From NCBI RefSeq assembly GCF_049800775.1, contig NZ_JBNAFR010000002.1, positions 310,001 to 374,000 of the forward strand: a stretch of 64,000 nt of DNA. The letters run 5' to 3'. Positions 43,422 through 51,478 of this stretch are shown in pieces (positions within the stretch are counted from its first letter, which is position 1; every line of letters begins with the position of its first letter). The position numbers were made by a program, and so were the translations under genes. The notes below the pieces were generated by a model. It was not told where the DNA came from, did no database searches, and worked only from the letters and a program-made list of their open reading frames with translations. The DNA comes from Dinoroseobacter sp049800775. GTDB taxonomy: Bacteria; Pseudomonadota; Alphaproteobacteria; Rhodobacterales; Rhodobacteraceae.

Positions 43422-44600
43422 CTAGACCGCGGCCAGAGCGCTCAGAATATCCCCGGCCAGATCCCCGGCATCCTCGAGACCGACGGACAGGCGGATCAAT
43501 CCGTCCGAGATGCCAAGTTCCGCGCGCTGCTCGGGTGTCAGACGCTGGTGGGTGGTGGTCGCCGGATGGGTCGCGATGGACTTCGCATCCCCGAGATTGT
43601 TCGAGATGGTCACGATCTCCAACGCATTCAGGAACCGGAACGCGGCCTCCTTGCCCCCGGCGATGTCGAGGGCCAGAACCGTCCCGCCCGCCGCCATCTG
43701 CGCCTTGGCCAGCGCGTGCTGCGGATGGCTCGGCAGATGCGGGAAGAGTACCTGCGACAGGGCCGCGTGCCCCTCAAGCTCTTGGGCCAGCCTTGTGGCG
43801 GTCTCGGCCTGGGCCCGGACGCGCAGGTCGAGCGTCTCCATCCCCTTGAGCATGACCCAGGCGTTGAACGGGCTCAGCGAGCCGCCCGTATGCTTGAGAT
43901 AGGGCTCTGCCACCTTGCGCACGAATTGCTTGGTGCCGCAGATCACCCCGCCCAGGCAGCGGCCCTGACCGTCGATATGCTTGGTCGCGGAATAGACCAC
44001 CACATCCGCCCCCAGATCCACCGCGCGGCTGAAGATCGGCGTGGCAAACACGTTGTCCACGATCACCAGCGCGCCCACCGCTTGGGCCAGTTCGGCCACG
44101 GCGGCGATGTCGATCACCTCGAGGGTCGGGTTCGAGATCGTCTCGAAGAACACGGCCTTGGTCTCGGGCCGGATCGCGGCCTCCCAGGCCGCCAAATCGG
44201 TGCCATCGACAAAGGTCACCTCGACGCCGTAGCGGCTCAGGATGTCCTCGAGGATATAGAGACAGGAGCCGAACAGCGCGCGCGCCGAGACCACGTGATC
44301 GCCCGCCCGCAGCATCGAGGTCAGCGCCCCGTTCACCGCCGCCATGCCGCTGGCCGTGGCAAAGGCGTCCTCGGTGCCCTCGACCGCGGCGATGCGGTCC
44401 TCGAACATCCGCACGGTCGGGTTGCCGTAGCGGGCATAGATGAATTCGTCCTCACCGGCCTCGATGAACCGGGCCTCGGCGGCCTCGGCCGTGTCGTATA
44501 CGAAGCCCTGGGTGAGGTAGATCGCCTCGGCCACCTCGCCATACTGGCTGCGCCGGGTGCCACTATGCACCAGTTTCGTCCGGGTGCTGCGTTCTGTCAT
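43422..44600 (-). CDS. metZ: O-succinylhomoserine sulfhydrylase MetZ
   Basis: PLP-dependent enzyme of the cystathionine gamma-synthase family that forms homocysteine directly from O-succinylhomoserine and sulfide. It has 392 aa; the PLP lysine is in VVYSATKHIDGQGRCLGG, and other family segments are YARYGNPTVRMFEDRIAAVE and ATASGMAAVNGALTSMLRAG. The start is ATG 44600 (MTERSTRTKLVHSGTRRSQY) with AGGAGA upstream. A longer frame from 44783 would translate through the riboswitch and is rejected. Control is by SAM-II upstream. Confidence 0.93.
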   Translation of the reverse strand: MTERSTRTKLVHSGTRRSQYGEVAEAIYLTQGFVYDTAEAAEARFIEAGEDEFIYARYGNPTVRMFEDRIAAVEGTEDAFATASGMAAVNGALTSMLRAGDHVVSARALFGSCLYILEDILSRYGVEVTFVDGTDLAAWEAAIRPETKAVFFETISNPTLEVIDIAAVAELAQAVGALVIVDNVFATPIFSRAVDLGADVVVYSATKHIDGQGRCLGGVICGTKQFVRKVAEPYLKHTGGSLSPFNAWVMLKGMETLDLRVRAQAETATRLAQELEGHAALSQVLFPHLPSHPQHALAKAQMAAGGTVLALDIAGGKEAAFRFLNALEIVTISNNLGDAKSIATHPATTTHQRLTPEQRAELGISDGLIRLSVGLEDAGDLAGDILSALAAV

Positions 44601-44644
44601 TGTCGTCGTCTCCTGTCGCGCCGGGCGGTCCAAATCCGGGCACG

Positions 44645-44676
44645 AAAAACCCCCGCAGCCGGACGGGCTCGGGGGG
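44645..44676 (-). terminator. Intrinsic terminator in the metZ leader
   Basis: On the minus strand CCCCCGAGCC, loop CGTCC, GGCTGCGGGGG (one bulged G), then TTTTT (44649-44645). It lies between the SAM-II aptamer and the metZ start. The GGACG at the 3' edge of the aptamer is complementary to the CGTCC loop, and GG/CC pairs extend that helix, so an antiterminator can be drawn. Confidence 0.7.
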
Positions 44677-44681
44677 ATCCG

Positions 44682-44737
44682 CGTCCTTTTAGCAGCTTGT
44701 TTTACGTGGCCTGCAATCCGGCAACAAATCACCACGG
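44682..44737 (-). ncRNA. SAM-II riboswitch upstream of metZ
   Basis: On the minus strand the RNA runs CCGTGGTGATTTG, TTGCCGGATTGCAGG, CCACGTAAAACAAGCTGC, TAAAAGGAC. It matches the SAM-II (metA motif) consensus: P1 arms CGTGG/CCACG, the GAUUU and AUUGCA loop elements, and the 3' strand GCUAAAAGGA that closes the H-type pseudoknot. SAM-II elements in alphaproteobacteria control metA, metX or metZ and bind S-adenosylmethionine. Here the aptamer is about 80 nt from the start codon with a terminator between, so transcriptional control is likely. Confidence 0.88.
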
Positions 44738-44744
44738 TGTCGCG

Positions 44745-44773
44745 GGTGTAGGGGCGTTGCGTGTGCCGGTCAA
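44745..44773 (-). promoter_or_regulatory. Promoter of the SAM-II/metZ transcript
   Basis: On the minus strand TTGACC (44773-44768), 17 bp, TACACC (44750-44745). The predicted start, near 44739, falls just before the first base of the aptamer, which supports both calls. Confidence 0.55.
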
Positions 44774-44872
44774 GCACCGTCACGGAAGTCTAACGAAAGT
44801 TTCACGCCGGGTTCGTAGTCTCAGACTATCCGCCGTCCACAACATCTTGTGTATGAAGAGAGAGGGAGCCCC

Positions 44873-45772
44873 ATGCCCGTTCTCAACCTGACCGTGACCC
44901 CTGAGGACATCCGCCCGGCCCAAAGCGGGCGAAGCCTGAACGCCGCGCTGGGCAGGGCCGCCGCCCGCGGCGACGGCACCGCGCCGATTGTCCTGCTGCT
45001 GCACGGGTATCGCTATTCCCCGCTGCGGGGCCCGAGCAATCCCCATGACAGCCTTTATGCCACCATGCCCTGTGCCCAGAGCCTGCCCCGGCGCAAGGGC
45101 TCCTGGCCCATGGCGCTGGGGTTTCGGGACGCGGAAACGGATCCCGGGCTCTGCCTGCCCGTGGGTTGGGACGCGCGCGGACGCTTTGCCGAGGCCTTTG
45201 GGGCCGCGGAACAGGTCGGGGCCCGACTTGCGGCGCTGATCGCACGGCTGAACCGGCAATTCCCGGACCGTCCGATCCATGCCATGGCCCATTCCCTTGG
45301 CGCGCGGGTGGTGCTTGCGGCCATGGCGCGGCTGCCGGCCGCGATGATCCGGCGGGTGATCCTGCTGGCACCGGCGGATCTGGCGGATCATGCCGAGACC
45401 GTGCTGGGATGTCCCGGGGCGCAGGGGGTCGAAGTGCTGCAGATTAGCCCGACGGAGAACTGGCTCTTTGACCGGCTGCTGGAGGAGGCCCTGCGCCGCC
45501 ATCCGCAGGCGGGCCCGGCCCTCGGGCGGCGCCCGCCCGAGGCGGAACGCTGGGTGTCTCTGACCCTCGATTCCGATGCGGAGCTCGCCAATCTCGCCGC
45601 CCTGGGCCACGCGGTGGCCCCGCGCCACCACCGGGTCTGTCACTGGAGCGCTTATCTCCGCGATGGGGCGATGGATCTTTATTCCGCGCTGCTGACCGAA
45701 CGGGGGCCGCGCGCCCTGCGCGAGCTCGCTCCGCCGCGCCCCCTTGCCAGCGGGCCCCCGCCCTCGCCATAG
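44873..45772 (+). CDS. Alpha/beta hydrolase
   Basis: Cytosolic hydrolase of 299 aa with the alpha/beta fold: beta strand and oxyanion segment PIVLLLHGYRYSP, nucleophile elbow AHSLGARVVLAAMAR (Ser in SLG), and a late His in HRVCHWSAYL. No signal peptide is present. The start is ATG 44873 after AGGGAG; an earlier ATG at 44849 would lie before that ribosome binding site. Divergent from the metZ leader. The substrate is unknown; it lacks features of well-described esterase families. Confidence 0.8.
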   Translation: MPVLNLTVTPEDIRPAQSGRSLNAALGRAAARGDGTAPIVLLLHGYRYSPLRGPSNPHDSLYATMPCAQSLPRRKGSWPMALGFRDAETDPGLCLPVGWDARGRFAEAFGAAEQVGARLAALIARLNRQFPDRPIHAMAHSLGARVVLAAMARLPAAMIRRVILLAPADLADHAETVLGCPGAQGVEVLQISPTENWLFDRLLEEALRRHPQAGPALGRRPPEAERWVSLTLDSDAELANLAALGHAVAPRHHRVCHWSAYLRDGAMDLYSALLTERGPRALRELAPPRPLASGPPPSP

Positions 45773-45802
45773 TCAGGCGGAGCATCCAAGGAGCCCCGCG
45801 CC

Positions 45803-46510
45803 ATGATCCAGCCCATCGATCTCTATTTCTGGCCCACGCCAAACGGCTGGAAAGTGTCGATCTGTCTCGAGGAAATGGGCCTGCCTTACGAGACCCATCT
45901 GGTCAATATCGGGGCAGGGGACCAGTTCAAGCCCGACTTCCTCGCCATCGCGCCGAACAACCGGATGCCCGCGATCGTTGATCCGGATGGCCCCGATGGC
46001 GCGCCCATCTCGATCTTTGAATCCGGGGCGATCCTGCAATATCTGGCGCGCAAGACCGGGCAGTTCGGCGGCCCGACCGAACGGGATCGCATCGCCGTGG
46101 ACCAGTGGCTCATGTGGCAGATGGGCGGGCTCGGCCCCATGGCCGGACAGGCGCACCACTTCCTGAAATACGCCCCGGCGATGGAGCCGCCCAATGACCT
46201 GCCCTATGCCAAGGACCGCTACCGGGCCGAGACCGGGCGGCTTTACGGGGTGATGGACCGGCAATTGGCCAAGCACGAATACCTCGCGGGCGACTTCTAT
46301 TCGATTGCCGACATGGCGGCCTGGGGCTGGGCGTCGCTCTGGGAAGGTCAGCAGCAGACGCTGGAAGACAAGCCCCACCTTGCCCGCTGGCTCGAGACCG
46401 TGGGCGCGCGCCCCGGCGTGCAGGCGGGCCGGGCGCTTCATGCCGAGAAACGGGCCGATTTCCGCAAGGAAAAGGACAGCCACGCCGCGCTCTTCAAGAC
46501 CAAGTGCTGA
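45803..46510 (+). CDS. Glutathione S-transferase family protein
   Basis: Thioredoxin-fold N-terminal domain (residues 1-85: LYFWPTPNGWKVSICLEEMG, NNRMPAIVDPD, then FESGAILQYLARKTG with the glutathione-binding ES pair) and a helical C-terminal domain (DQWLMWQMGGLGPMAGQAHH, YSIADMAAWGW). The 235-aa sequence resembles the YfcG/YghU (nu-class) group, which has disulfide reductase activity and uses Thr/Asn instead of Tyr/Ser at the active site (TPNGWK). It follows the hydrolase by 30 bp and may share its transcript. Confidence 0.88.
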   Translation: MIQPIDLYFWPTPNGWKVSICLEEMGLPYETHLVNIGAGDQFKPDFLAIAPNNRMPAIVDPDGPDGAPISIFESGAILQYLARKTGQFGGPTERDRIAVDQWLMWQMGGLGPMAGQAHHFLKYAPAMEPPNDLPYAKDRYRAETGRLYGVMDRQLAKHEYLAGDFYSIADMAAWGWASLWEGQQQTLEDKPHLARWLETVGARPGVQAGRALHAEKRADFRKEKDSHAALFKTKC

Positions 46511-46556
46511 GCGAAGCCGTTGACAGTGCGCCCGCGCCCGGCCAAGCCTGCGCCCC

Positions 46557-48005
46557 ATGTTTGATCTGCGCCCCGTTGGATATGTGATCGGCCTGCTGGT
46601 GGCGGTGCTGGGGGCGTCGATGCTCTTGCCCATGGCGGCCGACCTGCTGGCGGGGAACGACCATTGGCCAGCCTTCCTGGAGTCCGCGATCATCTCGGCG
46701 CTGTGCGGCGGGCTCATCGCCATTGCCTGTTCCAACGGCGTGGGCGAGCGGCTCAATATCCAGCAGACTTTCCTTTTGACCACGGGCGTCTGGCTCGCCC
46801 TGCCGATCTTCGCCGCGCTGCCCTTTGTCTTCGGCGCGACCGAGGCACGCTATGTGGACGCGTTCTTCGAGGCGATGTCGGGCCTGACCACCACGGGCTC
46901 CACGGTGTTTTCCGGGCTCGAGAGCCTGCCGCCGGGGCTCCTGCTCTGGCGCGGCCTGATGCAGTGGTTCGGCGGGATCGGGATCATCGTCGTGGCCATG
47001 GTGTTCCTGCCCGAACTGCGGATCGGCGGGATGCAGATCTTCCGCTCCGAAGGCTTTGACACGATTGGCAAGATCCTGCCCCGCGCCACCCAGATCGCGA
47101 GCCGGATCTCGGTGATCTATCTCGGGCTGACGGGGGCCTGCGCGCTGACCTATCTGGTGCTGGGCATGACGGGGTTCGATGCGGTGATCCACGCCATGAC
47201 CACCGTCGCGACCGGGGGCTTTGCCAATTCCGACGCCAGCTTCGGCGCGTTTTCCGGCGCCATGGAATACGCCGCCGTGATCTTCATGCTGCTCGCGGCA
47301 CTGCCCTTTGTCCGCTATGTCCAGATGCTCAGCGGCACCGCCCGCCCAATCCTGCAGGACGTGCAGGTCCGGGCGTTTTTCATGACGGTCACCACGGTCG
47401 TGCTGCTGATCGCGGCGTGGAAGATGACCATGATCGACCAGCCCAGCGAGACGAGCTTTCGCGAGGCGACCTTCAACACGGTCTCGATCCTCACCGGCAC
47501 GGGCTATGCCAGCACGGATTACATGCTCTGGGGGACCTTCCCGGTCGTGGTGCTGTTCTTTGCCGGGCTGATCGGCGGCTGCGCGGGCTCGACCGCCTGT
47601 TCGATCAAGATCTTCCGCTATCAGCTGCTCTTTGCCTCGATCCTCGCCCAGATCCGGCGGATCCACTCGCCCAACGGCATCTTCACCCCGCGCTACGGGG
47701 GCAAGCCGGTCTCCGAGGATGTGCTCTCCTCGGTGATGGCGTTTTTCGTGATGTTCACCGTGTCGCTGGGCATCCTGTCGGTGCTGCTGGCGCTGACCGG
47801 GCTCGATTTCGTGACCTCGGTCTCCGGCGCGGCCACGGCCCTGGGCAATATCGGCCCCGGTCTCGGGGATGAGATCGGCCCGGCGGGCAATTTCGCCGGG
47901 CTGAATGACAGCGCGAAATGGATCCTCTCGGCCGCCATGCTGATCGGACGGCTCGAGCTGATGGTGGTCTTTGCGCTCTTTACCGTGCGGTTCTGGCGCG
48001 CCTAA
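46557..48005 (+). CDS. trkH: Trk-type potassium uptake protein TrkH
   Basis: Membrane subunit of the low-affinity potassium uptake system. The 482 aa contain the four pore-loop filters around single glycines: GLTTTGSTVFSG, TVATGGFANSD, LTGTGYASTDY and ALGNIGPGLGDE. Ten or more hydrophobic segments surround them. The cytoplasmic NAD-binding TrkA partner is not in this window. It converges on the SPOR-domain gene with 6 bp between stops. Confidence 0.95.
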   Translation: MFDLRPVGYVIGLLVAVLGASMLLPMAADLLAGNDHWPAFLESAIISALCGGLIAIACSNGVGERLNIQQTFLLTTGVWLALPIFAALPFVFGATEARYVDAFFEAMSGLTTTGSTVFSGLESLPPGLLLWRGLMQWFGGIGIIVVAMVFLPELRIGGMQIFRSEGFDTIGKILPRATQIASRISVIYLGLTGACALTYLVLGMTGFDAVIHAMTTVATGGFANSDASFGAFSGAMEYAAVIFMLLAALPFVRYVQMLSGTARPILQDVQVRAFFMTVTTVVLLIAAWKMTMIDQPSETSFREATFNTVSILTGTGYASTDYMLWGTFPVVVLFFAGLIGGCAGSTACSIKIFRYQLLFASILAQIRRIHSPNGIFTPRYGGKPVSEDVLSSVMAFFVMFTVSLGILSVLLALTGLDFVTSVSGAATALGNIGPGLGDEIGPAGNFAGLNDSAKWILSAAMLIGRLELMVVFALFTVRFWRA

Positions 48006-48011
48006 GCGGGC

Positions 48012-49805
48012 CTATTCCCAGCAGGAGACGAGCACCGTCAGGTTGCCCGCCAGCATCGCCAAACGCTCCGGCGGCAGGGACGGGCCCGCATCCCCCAGCG
48101 CGATCTCCACGCCCGCCTCTCCGAGCCAGCCGGCAATGGCGGCTGCATCCGTGGCGAAATGAACATCCCCCGGCAGGACCCGGCTGCCCGCCTCGGGACG
48201 CGGCAGCAACAGGCCCAGCACATCGCCCCGCGTGTCCAGAACCGGCCCGCCCGCATCACCCGGCGCGACCTCCACGGCCAGCCGGTCGAGCTCGGCCTCG
48301 CCCTGCAACCCGCGCAGATCGGCAACCGTGCCAAAGCTCAGGGTCGGCGCGCCCAGAAGGCCCGCATAGGAATAGCCCGACACCGCGATCTCGGATTGCA
48401 GTCTGGCCTCGCCATCGCGGAACCGCGCGACGCTCATCGGGGCAACCCGCTCGCGCGGCGACAGGACCGCAAGGCCCAGCCCCGCATCGGCCAGCCGGAT
48501 ATCCGCCTCGATCTCGTCACCGATAGTGACCCGCCCGCAGGCGCGCAGGGCCGTATCCGTGGTCAGGACATCGCCCGCGGCGGTGATGAAAAAGCCCGAA
48601 ACTGCGCGCAAAGGCTGCCGGATTTCGAGCCCGGAGAGCAGGTCGATCCGCTGTTCGGCCTCCGGATCCCCGGCGGCGGGGTCGAGCACGATGCCCTCCC
48701 GTGCGGTGAAGCTGCTGCGCATCATCTGGGCGGCGCGCTCCATCAGCCGGGCATCTTCGAGCGGCCAGACCAGGGTGAAGCCCTTGATCGCGCCATCCTC
48801 CAGCGCTGCATAGGTGTAGGAAGCGATCTCGGCATTCGCCCCGCGGATCTCGAAGGACCGCTCGCCGCGCGACCGCGCGCCCTCGCGCGGAATCACTTCC
48901 AGCGTCTGCATGATCTCGTAAAGCCCGGCGAGCCCTGCGGGGCTGCCCTCCTGACTGATCAGCAGGGCCTTGCGCGCGCCGTCGCCCTCGTAATGGGCAA
49001 AGGGCGGCTCCAGCCGGTCGAACCGCACCATGCCCAGCGGCATGTCGAGCGCGATCCCGGTCTCGGCACTGACCACCGGGGCCATGCCGAGCGTGTTCAG
49101 ATCCGCCTGCCAATCGGCCAGCAGGCGCGCGCGCTGGGCGCTGGTAAGGATGCCCGTGACCGCGTCACCCAGGGCGGTTTGATAGGCGGACATGGCGCGG
49201 CGCGTGCCGGGTCCGAACGCACCGTCAATCGCCGCCGTGTAGTGTCCGAACCACTGCATCGCCTCCTGCAGGCGCTCCCGCGCCGGACGGTCGAGCGCCC
49301 GCTCGCTGGCCCGGGCCTGGGCCGGGGTTTCATCCGCCGGGGGCGGTGCAGACGGCGTCACGGTCAGAACCGGGGCAACCGGGGCCTCGCCGGGAATGCC
49401 CGCGCCCCGCTGCTCCAGCGCCCGGAGCGGATCGGTCGTCGCCCGCTGACCCAACTGTCCCTGGGGCCAGAAGGCATCGCGATACCGGCGGCCATCGGCG
49501 ATAAAGCTGTCATTCGGCACATCGCCAAGCGCGCGCAAGCGGCTCAGCGCCGCTGCGGCCTCATCGGGGCCGTAAGGTCCCAGCGCGATCGCGTACCAGC
49601 CCGATTGCAACCGGTATCCGGCCACATCGTTCAGACGTCCCGCATAGGCACGGGCCCGGTCCTCGGCGGCGCTGAGGGTCGGTCGCGCCTCGATCTGGAT
49701 CCAGACCTGCTCCTGCGCGAGGGCCCGCCCCGGCAGAAGGCTCATCCACATGGCCGCGAGGACCGCTATCACCAGACCTGTTCGCATCGCGCTGTATCTC
49801 TTCAT
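48012..49805 (-). CDS. Exported SPOR and peptidoglycan-binding protein with inactive trypsin-like domain
   Basis: 597-aa exported protein. Order of parts: signal peptide (LVIAVLAAMWMSLLPGRALA, cut near AQE), a SPOR-like repeat (EQVWIQIEARPTLSAAEDRA, YRLQSGWYAIALGPY), a proline-rich linker, a PG_binding_1 domain (LQEAMQWFGHYTAAIDGAFG, PGTRRAMSAYQTALG), a middle region, and a C-terminal trypsin-like fold from about residue 405. All three catalytic positions seem lost: His is Thr in VLTTDTALRAC, Asp is Gly in GLGLAVL, and Ser is Ala518 in PGDAGGPVLD. It should sit in the periplasm and bind peptidoglycan without proteolysis. Start ATG 49805; ATG 49787, with AAGAGA upstream, is also possible. Confidence 0.78.
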   Translation of the reverse strand: MKRYSAMRTGLVIAVLAAMWMSLLPGRALAQEQVWIQIEARPTLSAAEDRARAYAGRLNDVAGYRLQSGWYAIALGPYGPDEAAAALSRLRALGDVPNDSFIADGRRYRDAFWPQGQLGQRATTDPLRALEQRGAGIPGEAPVAPVLTVTPSAPPPADETPAQARASERALDRPARERLQEAMQWFGHYTAAIDGAFGPGTRRAMSAYQTALGDAVTGILTSAQRARLLADWQADLNTLGMAPVVSAETGIALDMPLGMVRFDRLEPPFAHYEGDGARKALLISQEGSPAGLAGLYEIMQTLEVIPREGARSRGERSFEIRGANAEIASYTYAALEDGAIKGFTLVWPLEDARLMERAAQMMRSSFTAREGIVLDPAAGDPEAEQRIDLLSGLEIRQPLRAVSGFFITAAGDVLTTDTALRACGRVTIGDEIEADIRLADAGLGLAVLSPRERVAPMSVARFRDGEARLQSEIAVSGYSYAGLLGAPTLSFGTVADLRGLQGEAELDRLAVEVAPGDAGGPVLDTRGDVLGLLLPRPEAGSRVLPGDVHFATDAAAIAGWLGEAGVEIALGDAGPSLPPERLAMLAGNLTVLVSCWE

Positions 49806-49943
49806 TTTGCTTCGATTGCCCACATAGTGGCGATAGACCTACGCATTTCTGGTAAATGATGCACGCGGAACTGGGGCAGGCCGCGTTGACCCTGCCCGGG
49901 CTGTTGCCTATTGAGAACGCGGTTGAGATCAAAGGCACATCCC

Positions 49944-50876
49944 ATGGACACCCCCCGCTCGTTTCAGGAGATCATTCTGCGGTTGCAAAACTACTGGGCG
50001 GCCAAAGGCTGCGCGGTGCTGCAACCCTATGACATGGAGGTCGGCGCCGGCACCTTTCACCCGGCCACCACCCTGCGCGCGCTGGGCGACCGGGCCTGGT
50101 CAGCGGCCTATGTGCAGCCCTCGCGCCGTCCCACCGATGGGCGCTATGGCGAGAACCCGAACCGGCTGCAGCATTACTATCAGTATCAGGTGATCATCAA
50201 ACCGAGTCCGCCCGACCTGCAGGCGCTCTATCTCGGCTCGCTCGAAGCGATCGGGATCGACGCCTCCCTGCATGACATCCGCTTTGTCGAGGATGACTGG
50301 GAAAGCCCGACGCTGGGCGCCTGGGGCCTCGGCTGGGAGGTCTGGTGCGACGGGATGGAAGTCAGCCAGTTCACCTATTTCCAGCAGGTCGGCGGCCATG
50401 ACTGCCGCCCGGTCTCGGGCGAGCTGACCTACGGGCTCGAGCGTCTGGCGATCTATATTCTGGGCGTGGATCACGTGATGGACATGCCCTTCAACGACCC
50501 GGATGCGGCGATCCCGCTGACCTATGGCGATGTCTTCCGCCAGACCGAGGCCGAGTATTCGCGCTGGAATTTCGATCAGGCGGATACCTCGGTGCTGCTC
50601 AAGCACTTTGAAGAGGCCGAAGCCGAATGCGCCGCGGCCCTGAACGCGGCCTATGACGACCCCAAGACCGGCAAGCGGATCGTGATGGTGCACCCGGCCT
50701 ATGACCAGTGCATCAAGGCCAGCCACCTGTTCAACCTGCTCGATGCGCGCGGGGTGATCTCGGTCACCGAGCGGCAGGCCTATATCGGCCGGGTGCGCGC
50801 GCTGGCCAAGGCCTGTGCCGATGCCTTTGTCGAAACCGAGGCCGGGGGCTGGACGCCCGCCGCCGCCGCGTCATGA
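49944..50876 (+). CDS. glyQ: Glycyl-tRNA synthetase alpha subunit
   Basis: Catalytic subunit of the bacterial alpha2beta2 glycyl-tRNA synthetase. The 310 aa carry class II motifs and family signatures: LQNYWAAKGCAVLQPYDMEV, GAGTFHPATTLRALG, YVQPSRRPTDGRYGENPNRL and WEVWCDGMEVSQFTYFQQVG. The start is ATG 49944; a GTG-free upstream ATG at 49911 adds 11 residues without match. The stop overlaps the next gene by ATGA. Confidence 0.98.
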   Translation: MDTPRSFQEIILRLQNYWAAKGCAVLQPYDMEVGAGTFHPATTLRALGDRAWSAAYVQPSRRPTDGRYGENPNRLQHYYQYQVIIKPSPPDLQALYLGSLEAIGIDASLHDIRFVEDDWESPTLGAWGLGWEVWCDGMEVSQFTYFQQVGGHDCRPVSGELTYGLERLAIYILGVDHVMDMPFNDPDAAIPLTYGDVFRQTEAEYSRWNFDQADTSVLLKHFEEAEAECAAALNAAYDDPKTGKRIVMVHPAYDQCIKASHLFNLLDARGVISVTERQAYIGRVRALAKACADAFVETEAGGWTPAAAAS

Positions 50877-51394
50877 ACGGCGGCAAGCTGGTCGCAGGAG
50901 CGCTCGTGGGCTTTGCACTCATCTTCGGGGCGGTGGTCTATTACACCCAAGTCTACGCCTATTATGAACAGGTCGATGCCGAGCAGGTGACGATCCGGCT
51001 CACCCCTCTCGGGGGGCAGGACGCGCCCGAGGCAATGCTGGCCGAAGGGATAGAGGCGATCGACGGATCCTCCAGTCCGCTGCGCTTCCGCGCCTGTTTC
51101 CGCACGCCCGAAAGCCTCGCCCTGCTGACCGAGAGCTACGAGATCTACGATGATGCCGAGCCGCTGGTCGCGCCGGGCTGGTTCGACTGTTTCGACGCCG
51201 AGGCACTGGGCGAACAGCTCCGCGATGGCACGGCGATTGCCTTCATGGGCGAGAAGAACATCGATTTCGGTGTCGACCGCATCGTGGCCGTGACCGAGGA
51301 TGGCCGGGCCTATGCCTGGCACCAGATCAACGATTGCGGTGAAAAGACCTATGACGGCACGCCCGTGGGCGATGCCTGCCCGACCCGCGACTAA
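50873..51394 (+). CDS. DUF6446-like single-pass membrane protein
   Basis: 173-aa protein with an uncleaved N-terminal membrane anchor (LVAGALVGFALIFGAVVYYT) and a periplasmic or extracytoplasmic domain with conserved Cys residues (FRACFRTPESL, GWFDCFDAEALG, HQINDCGEKTYDG). It resembles the Rhodobacteraceae family DUF6446, which is regularly found between glyQ and glyS and has no known function. Its ATG overlaps the glyQ stop, so it is coupled to tRNA synthetase expression. The family name is from memory; the position is what the sequence shows. Confidence 0.7.
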   Translation: MNGGKLVAGALVGFALIFGAVVYYTQVYAYYEQVDAEQVTIRLTPLGGQDAPEAMLAEGIEAIDGSSSPLRFRACFRTPESLALLTESYEIYDDAEPLVAPGWFDCFDAEALGEQLRDGTAIAFMGEKNIDFGVDRIVAVTEDGRAYAWHQINDCGEKTYDGTPVGDACPTRD

Positions 51395-51478
51395 CCGCAG
51401 CCCGACCTTCCGGGGTTCGAACTGGACCCTTATCACGCGGGCCGCTAAACCCGCCCCGAACAGCCTTGGACGAGACCT

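Noticed and set aside
44601..44783. 61-residue N-terminal extension of MetZ
   Set aside because: It would read through the SAM-II aptamer and terminator, has no family match, and the ATG at 44600 has its own AGGAGA.
51400..51470. tRNA-like GGTTCGAAC stretch between DUF6446 and glyS
   Set aside because: The flanks do not form a T-arm, no acceptor or anticodon arm can be drawn, and the gap is only 84 nt.
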